Shown in pieces: positions 58,523-64,000 of a stretch of 64,000 bases of DNA. A program made the translations under genes and the position numbers. The stretch is from Candidatus Crickella equi. GTDB taxonomy: Bacteria; Bacillota; Clostridia; Peptostreptococcales; Anaerovoracaceae. The notes below the pieces were generated by a model. It worked only from the letters and a program-made list of their open reading frames with translations. It was not told the DNA's origin and searched no databases. The stretch's first letter is position 1. Every line of letters starts with the position of its first letter. The stretch is taken from contig JAGHUP010000004.1 of the NCBI GenBank assembly GCA_018064755.1, positions 16,042 to 80,041 of the forward strand, written 5' to 3'.

Positions 58523-59995
58523 CTATTTACCGATGAATTCTCTCAGAATCGAGTCCTGAGGAACTGCATCTATCATATCAATTTCTCTGAAACAATTAGT
58601 GAACTCCAGGAGTCTCTTAGCCTCTTCATATTCCGGCTCATCTTCCTGAATTTTAGCCAAAAGCGGCACTGCATAATGCTTCAGTAGCGACGTCTCGTAC
58701 GGAAGACTTGAGTTGAACACTACGTCTGCCATCGAGCTATATGGGAAAATATTACCATTCTCTCCGGCACGAACCTTAGGCCAGTCCCTAATTGTCTGCG
58801 TAGCATCTCTGCCCCTGAACTGATTATCTCTTACCATACGTCTGAACAACCTTGCGTCGCATGTTGAGATTCTATTGTGTGCATCTATGGCTATTCTTGT
58901 CAGCGGACTGATGTATATTTTAAATTTTTCATCAAGCGGGACCTGTTTAGTTAGATCATCATTAAGGCTGTGTATTCCCTCCATAACAATAATCTGATTT
59001 GCTGTCAGTTTGGTAATTCTCTTGCCGAACACTTTGACGCCCTGCATGAAGTCAAACTCAGGAATATCAACGTCTTTACCAGCCAGAAGATCTGTCATCT
59101 GTTGATTGAAAAGTTCGAGATCCAATGCCTCAAGTCCCTCGAAATTAGGCTCTCCATCAGGTCCAAGTGGAGTGTCTGCTCTATTCAAGAAATAATCATC
59201 AGTTCCAAGATAGAGCGGAGCTACTCCTGAATGTTTCTCAATTCCCGCACACAGTTTCTTGGCAAATGTAGTCTTGCCACTTGACGATGGACCAGCAATC
59301 AGCACAAGTCTTCTGCCTTCTCTCACAGCCTTCTCTGCGATTCCGTCTATCTCTTTAGCCTGTCCTTCCTCACTGAGTCTAATGATTTCTCTTTTCTCAT
59401 CATCTGACAGAGCATTCAAATCTCCTATGTAATCAAGACTATAGCTCTTTCTTAAGTGCTTGGAAGTGGCAAACGCTTCGTATAGCTTATCGTCATCTCT
59501 ATACTCCTGACACTTATCGGGATGGAGCATTGTTGGATTTCTGAGTAGCATTCCACTCTTGTATGGACGCAATTCAAAAAGCTCATAATATCCAGTCGAT
59601 GGAAGCATGTCGCTATAGAAATAATCTTTATAGCCATCAAGGCTGTATATGATTACGAGATTGTCCGGATCACCGCCCTCGAACAGTTTAGCCTTCTCGT
59701 CAAAACCCTGTTTCTTCCAGATTTCAACGGCTTCAGAACACTTTACCCATTCATATTTGATAGGAAGATCAAGTCTAACATAATTCTTCATCTTCTTCCT
59801 AATCTTCTGAACATCACCACGATCAATCTTTGTTCCATCCTTCTTTTGGAAATAAACAAAGAAGCCCTGATTGAGTGAATTGCCTACAACAACTTCAGGG
59901 TTATTATATATATCCTTAATTGCCTTAATAAGGATCATTATGCCGGTATGATGATATGCCTGCTCGTCCTTAATAGTCTTAATTTGATATTTCAT
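58523..59995 (-). CDS. nucleoside (uridine) kinase-like protein
   Basis: LIAGPSSSGKTTFAKKL; GTDDYFLNRADTPLGPDGEPNFEGLEALDLELFN. Confidence 0.85.
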   Translation of the reverse strand: MKYQIKTIKDEQAYHHTGIMILIKAIKDIYNNPEVVVGNSLNQGFFVYFQKKDGTKIDRGDVQKIRKKMKNYVRLDLPIKYEWVKCSEAVEIWKKQGFDEKAKLFEGGDPDNLVIIYSLDGYKDYFYSDMLPSTGYYELFELRPYKSGMLLRNPTMLHPDKCQEYRDDDKLYEAFATSKHLRKSYSLDYIGDLNALSDDEKREIIRLSEEGQAKEIDGIAEKAVREGRRLVLIAGPSSSGKTTFAKKLCAGIEKHSGVAPLYLGTDDYFLNRADTPLGPDGEPNFEGLEALDLELFNQQMTDLLAGKDVDIPEFDFMQGVKVFGKRITKLTANQIIVMEGIHSLNDDLTKQVPLDEKFKIYISPLTRIAIDAHNRISTCDARLFRRMVRDNQFRGRDATQTIRDWPKVRAGENGNIFPYSSMADVVFNSSLPYETSLLKHYAVPLLAKIQEDEPEYEEAKRLLEFTNCFREIDMIDAVPQDSILREFIGK

Positions 59996-60067
59996 ACTAT
60001 AAATATACCACTAAATTTGATACAATTATATTGGTAATATTTTATCACCCCACGAATGGAGGTCAAT

Positions 60068-61339
60068 ATGAAATTAACTAAAGAACAGCAAGCCATCCTG
60101 GACGGTTCCCAGGGTGAGACAATGGCCAAAGTTTTGAAGACCCTCGTGATGTACGGTGATTGCTTTGGTGCTAAGAGATTAGTGCCTATCACAAGCGAAT
60201 TCGGACACACGGTAATTTCATTCGGAATTGGCGTTATGAGTCCTGTTTATGACCTTTATGATGAGATTCTTAACAGCGGACTGGTAAGTAAGCAAAAATT
60301 CACTGCTGACCCTCGCCCACTTGATAAGAATGTACCATCCAACCTATTACAGGACGTAGTATTCAAGTTTATGTATAAAGAGCAAGCTCGTTATGAAGAG
60401 CAGCTCAAGAAGTTCGGTCTAACCGATGATGAAGATTATACATGCACTAATTACCTCCCAGAAGTTGGCAACACACCTAAGAAAGGTGATATCCTTTCAT
60501 GGGCTGAGTCTTCAGCAGTTAATTTTGCAAACTCAGTACTTGGTGCACGCTGCAATCGTAACTCCGGAATCATCGAATTAATGGGATCTGTAGCGGGCCT
60601 CGTTCCTGAATTTGGCTTCCTCACAGATGATGGACGCAAAGCAGACTTCATCGTAGAGGTTAAGACTAGTAAGAAGCCAGAACCACAGTTACTCGGATCT
60701 GCCATCGGAATGCATGTACTCGACAAGGTTCCATATGTTAAGGGACTTGATCAGTGGATTGGAACTGAGCTGAATGAGGATGCAATCGGATACCTCAAAG
60801 ACTTTGGTGCTGCAACAGCATCCAACGGCTCTGTAGGTCTGTACCACGTTGACAAACTGACACCAGAAGCAGTTGAACTGGGTGAAAGCCTCATTCGCAA
60901 AGATGCTCAAGTTTATGTTGTAGACGATGCTGAACTTGAAAGAGTTAAGGCAAACTATCCAATCATCTGGAAGGATCCTAACGCAGAGCCAAAGCTATGC
61001 TTCATGGGTTGCCCACATATGACGCTCAAGCAGCTGAATGACAATACCGACAGAGTTTGCGAGATGCTCAAGGCTAACGGACTTCAGAAGGTTGTAATCC
61101 CAACAGTTTGGACTGCATCACCTGGCGTTATCAAGGAATTCAAGAAGACAAGAAAATATTGGGAGATGGTAAATGCCGGAGTTATTCTGAGCTACATCTG
61201 CCCTCTCATGTATATGAATAACCCAATGTGCAAAATCATGCCGGTTATCACATCATCCAACAAGCTGCGTACTTATACAACAGCACGTTACTACACCGAA
61301 GATGAAATCTTTGAGATGATTACAGGAGGTGACAAGTAA
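60068..61339 (+). CDS. aconitase X (AcnX) catalytic subunit (DUF521-type)
   Basis: TKEQQAILDGSQGETMAKVLKTLVMYGDCFGAKRLVPITSEFGH; FANSVLGARCNRNSG; GGAGGT SD before MKLTKEQ. Confidence 0.85.
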   Translation: MKLTKEQQAILDGSQGETMAKVLKTLVMYGDCFGAKRLVPITSEFGHTVISFGIGVMSPVYDLYDEILNSGLVSKQKFTADPRPLDKNVPSNLLQDVVFKFMYKEQARYEEQLKKFGLTDDEDYTCTNYLPEVGNTPKKGDILSWAESSAVNFANSVLGARCNRNSGIIELMGSVAGLVPEFGFLTDDGRKADFIVEVKTSKKPEPQLLGSAIGMHVLDKVPYVKGLDQWIGTELNEDAIGYLKDFGAATASNGSVGLYHVDKLTPEAVELGESLIRKDAQVYVVDDAELERVKANYPIIWKDPNAEPKLCFMGCPHMTLKQLNDNTDRVCEMLKANGLQKVVIPTVWTASPGVIKEFKKTRKYWEMVNAGVILSYICPLMYMNNPMCKIMPVITSSNKLRTYTTARYYTEDEIFEMITGGDK

Positions 61340-61782
61340 TGAAAGAATTCAAAGGAAGAGTAGTTTGCCCAGGCACAGCATCAGCTCCAGCACTGGTTTC
61401 TCACGGTGGATTCAATACACTTGCCAGCTTCCAGTCAGCTCTGATGTTCGGTGACAAGAAAGTTAAATGCGGAGATCAGAACAACTCTGATATCTACAAG
61501 AAGCCAATGTTTAATACAGCACTGTGCCTGCCTGAGACAATTGGTTCAACAACAGGTGGAATGATTCTCTACACTGCTGCTGCGCTCGGCAAAGCGCCCG
61601 CTTGTATGCTATTTTCCAAGCCAATCGATTCCCTTGCTGCGTCCGGAGCTATTCTTGCTGCTAACTGGACTGACAATGCAATGCCTGTAATCGACAGTCT
61701 TGGTGAGGAATTCCTGAATTATGTTAAGGACGGAATGACAATAAATGTTTCCGAAGATGGAACAATCACTATAGAGGAATAA
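61339..61782 (+). CDS. aconitase X swivel-domain subunit (DUF126-type)
   Basis: KGRVVCPGTASAPALVSHGGFNTLASFQ; LPETIGSTTGGMILYTAAALGKAPACMLF; TAATG coupling to the large subunit. Confidence 0.85.
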   Translation: MKEFKGRVVCPGTASAPALVSHGGFNTLASFQSALMFGDKKVKCGDQNNSDIYKKPMFNTALCLPETIGSTTGGMILYTAAALGKAPACMLFSKPIDSLAASGAILAANWTDNAMPVIDSLGEEFLNYVKDGMTINVSEDGTITIEE

Positions 61783-61796
61783 ACGGAGGAACAATT

Positions 61797-63863
61797 ATGA
61801 AAAAGAAATACGAACCTCTATTTACTCCTTGGAAGATCGGCAACGTTGAGATTCCTAACAGAATCGTGCAGACTTCCATGGGAGGAACTTCCTTATTCGG
61901 CTGGCTGGAGCCATGCCATTTCGATAAGGAAGCTGCCTACCACATCCTGAACCGTGCACAGGAGCACGTTGGACTCGTGCTTCCTGGAATGCAGTGTGTT
62001 CGCGATACAATGGGCAGACGCTGGTTATACCAGAACAAGAAAATGTTCGAAGACCTCGCTGCATGGATGCCTGAATTCCACAAGACAGGTTCCAAGCTGT
62101 TCATCCAGCTGGCCGGTGGATTTGGACGTTCAATGGCTATCAACCAGATGATGGTTGACATGCTCGAGAAGAAGCCTTTCGGTGCTATTGCTAAGCCTTT
62201 CCTCGATATCGAGTACTGCTGCGCAAGTGCATCCGAGACTCCTAACAGATGGTATCCTTCACTCAACTCAAGACCTCTCACAGTTGAAGAAATTCAAGAG
62301 ATGGTTGAGGCTTTCGCTAAGACAGCCAAGATGTGCAAGGATGCTGGCGTAGACGGTGTAGAAATCCACGCCGTTCACGAAGGATATCTGCTCGACCAGT
62401 TCACAATTGCTAATATGAACTACAGAACAGACCAGTATGGTGGTTCCTTCGAGAACAGATTCAGATTCCCTGTTGAAATCGTACAGGCAATCAAACGTGA
62501 GTGTGGAGACGACTTCCCTGTTGCACTGAGATACTCAGTAGTATCCAAGACTAAAGGATTCCTGCAGGGCGCAGTTCCTGGTGAAGAATTCGTAGAATTT
62601 GGTCGTGATATGGAAGAATCCGAGAAGGCTATTAAGTATCTGGAGGACGCAGGTTACGACATGTTCGACTGCGACAACGGAACCTACGATTCTTGGTACT
62701 GGGCTCATCCACCTGCATATATGCCTGATAACTGCAATCTCGAGGATGTTGAGCACATCAAGAAGTTCACTACCAAGCCTGTTGTATGTGCAGGAAAGAT
62801 GGACATCGTTAAGGGTGCAGAAGAGATTAAGGCTGGACGCATCGACGCTCTCGGAATTGCTCGTCAGAATCTGGTTGATCCTGAATGGGTTACTAAGATT
62901 ATGGAAGGTCGTGAAGAAGAGATTAAGCCTTGTATCAGATGTCACAATGCTTGCTTCAGCTTCTCCAAGAGCAAACATACAGCTAACACTCAGTCACTTG
63001 ACGACTCACTGCACTTGGCTCGTTGCGCTCTGACTCCATCAACAATGCAGCACAACAAGTACAAGATTGTACCTACTGACAAACCTAAGAACGTTGCTAT
63101 CGTCGGCGCTGGTATCGGCGGCATCGAGGCAGCTCTCGTACTCAAGAAACGTGGACACAATCCAGTTATCTTCGAGAAGACTGAGCACCTCTTCGGTCTG
63201 TACAACACTGCAGCAGCAATGTCATTCAAGGTTGCAGATAAGAACCTGATCAAGTGGTATGCAAGAGAGATTCAGAAGTGGGATCTCGATATTAGACTTG
63301 GACAGGAAGTTCAAGACATTCAGTCACTGCTCAAGGCTTATGATGATGTAATCGTATCAATCGGTTCATATCCTAAGACTCTGCAGATACCTGGATTCGA
63401 GAAGACTGTATCGGTAACTGACTTCCTGCTCGGCAACAAGAAGTATGACAAATTCGTACTTCTCGGCGGTGGACAGTCCGCATGCGAAATCGCATACGAC
63501 AAGGTTCTCGCAGGAGCTCATCCAGTAATCGTTGAAGCTACTGATGACCTTATTACACCTGCTGGAACATGCCTGGCTAACTCATCATTCTTAAGAGAGT
63601 ATCTCCCATTCGCTGGAGTTCCAATCTACTTCGATAGCGTTATCTCTGAGATTGGTAACGGATACTGTATGATTAAGAACCTTAAGACAGGTGAAGTTCA
63701 CAAGGAAGAGTGTGACTGCGTAGTTAACTCACTTGGTCACGTTCCTAATGACAGATTTGCTAGCATTCATAATAGACATCTCCACCGCATTGGAACTTGC
63801 GTTAAGTGGGGCAACCTGCGTCAAGTAATTTGGAGCGCTTGGGATGTTGCAATGAAGATCTAA
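61797..63863 (+). CDS. Old Yellow Enzyme/2,4-dienoyl-CoA reductase-family NAD(P)/FAD oxidoreductase
   Basis: N-terminal FMN barrel (KIGNVEIPNRIVQTSM), CIRCHNAC Fe-S motif, NVAIVGAGIGGIEAALVL. Confidence 0.9.
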   Translation: MKKKYEPLFTPWKIGNVEIPNRIVQTSMGGTSLFGWLEPCHFDKEAAYHILNRAQEHVGLVLPGMQCVRDTMGRRWLYQNKKMFEDLAAWMPEFHKTGSKLFIQLAGGFGRSMAINQMMVDMLEKKPFGAIAKPFLDIEYCCASASETPNRWYPSLNSRPLTVEEIQEMVEAFAKTAKMCKDAGVDGVEIHAVHEGYLLDQFTIANMNYRTDQYGGSFENRFRFPVEIVQAIKRECGDDFPVALRYSVVSKTKGFLQGAVPGEEFVEFGRDMEESEKAIKYLEDAGYDMFDCDNGTYDSWYWAHPPAYMPDNCNLEDVEHIKKFTTKPVVCAGKMDIVKGAEEIKAGRIDALGIARQNLVDPEWVTKIMEGREEEIKPCIRCHNACFSFSKSKHTANTQSLDDSLHLARCALTPSTMQHNKYKIVPTDKPKNVAIVGAGIGGIEAALVLKKRGHNPVIFEKTEHLFGLYNTAAAMSFKVADKNLIKWYAREIQKWDLDIRLGQEVQDIQSLLKAYDDVIVSIGSYPKTLQIPGFEKTVSVTDFLLGNKKYDKFVLLGGGQSACEIAYDKVLAGAHPVIVEATDDLITPAGTCLANSSFLREYLPFAGVPIYFDSVISEIGNGYCMIKNLKTGEVHKEECDCVVNSLGHVPNDRFASIHNRHLHRIGTCVKWGNLRQVIWSAWDVAMKI

Positions 63864-63948
63864 GTTTTCAAACTACCAATAAAAAATCGGTGTGGAATCA
63901 TGAACTGCTTCCCGTCAAGAGGACAGTGAAATATTAAAAGGTTTTTGC

Positions 63949-63981
63949 AACCAGTATCAGTAATGGTACTGGTTGTTTTTT
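63949..63981 (+). terminator. intrinsic terminator
   Basis: AACCAGTA...TACTGGTT followed by GTTTTTTT. Confidence 0.65.
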
Positions 63982-64000
63982 TGTACTTTCCCCTCGCCGG

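Noticed and set aside
63885-63945. Possible IS3-type terminal inverted repeat (TGAACTGCTTCCCGTCAAGAGGACAGTGAAAT)
   Set aside because: Looks familiar as an IS end, but no transposase or second end is visible before the window closes

Overview
The window is a low-GC Clostridia-type chromosome segment (taxon inferred from protein style only). The core regions are: (a) a minus-strand metabolic operon at 0.5-7.2 kb (TIGR00300/ornithine-cyclodeaminase-like enzyme, EamA transporter, class III aminotransferase, class II aldolase, FGGY kinase, GtrA-like protein); (b) an oxygen-response cluster (rubrerythrin, a 53-aa stand-alone NrdD-like glycyl-radical domain absent from the ORF track, Crp/Fnr regulator); (c) a MoxR-AAA/VWA pair, MFS and EamA transporters and a nitroreductase; (d) an initiator tRNA-fMet/Leu/Asn cluster; (e) a TPR protein overlapping a B12-binding/radical-SAM-like protein that lacks the cluster cysteines; (f) argS, mutS2, zapA, an rRNA methyltransferase and a dcw cluster (mraZ to ftsZ); (g) a two-subunit aconitase X and an Old-Yellow-Enzyme family oxidoreductase. 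Between 16.6 and 36.2 kb, two mobile elements sit in tandem in the initiator tRNA-fMet gene, marked by three copies of its 3' end. Element 2 (about 6 kb) carries a type IIS-like restriction-modification system plus Shedu and has no integrase. Element 1 (about 13.6 kb) looks like a phage satellite: integrase with an embedded HTH, repressor, excisionase, P4/D5-type primase-helicase, an iteron-type candidate origin, a lone HK97-like capsid protein, a HEPN-like protein, a par/Fst-like type I toxin-antitoxin locus, and a seven-gene ABC-transporter/beta-propeller cargo operon. The strongest observations are the stand-alone NrdD glycyl-radical domain, the cysteine-less radical-SAM homologue, the tandem initiator-tRNA islands with distinct arm repeats, the convergent type I TA locus, the candidate satellite origin, and a symmetric four-unit 62-bp-period intergenic repeat at 7846-8071.
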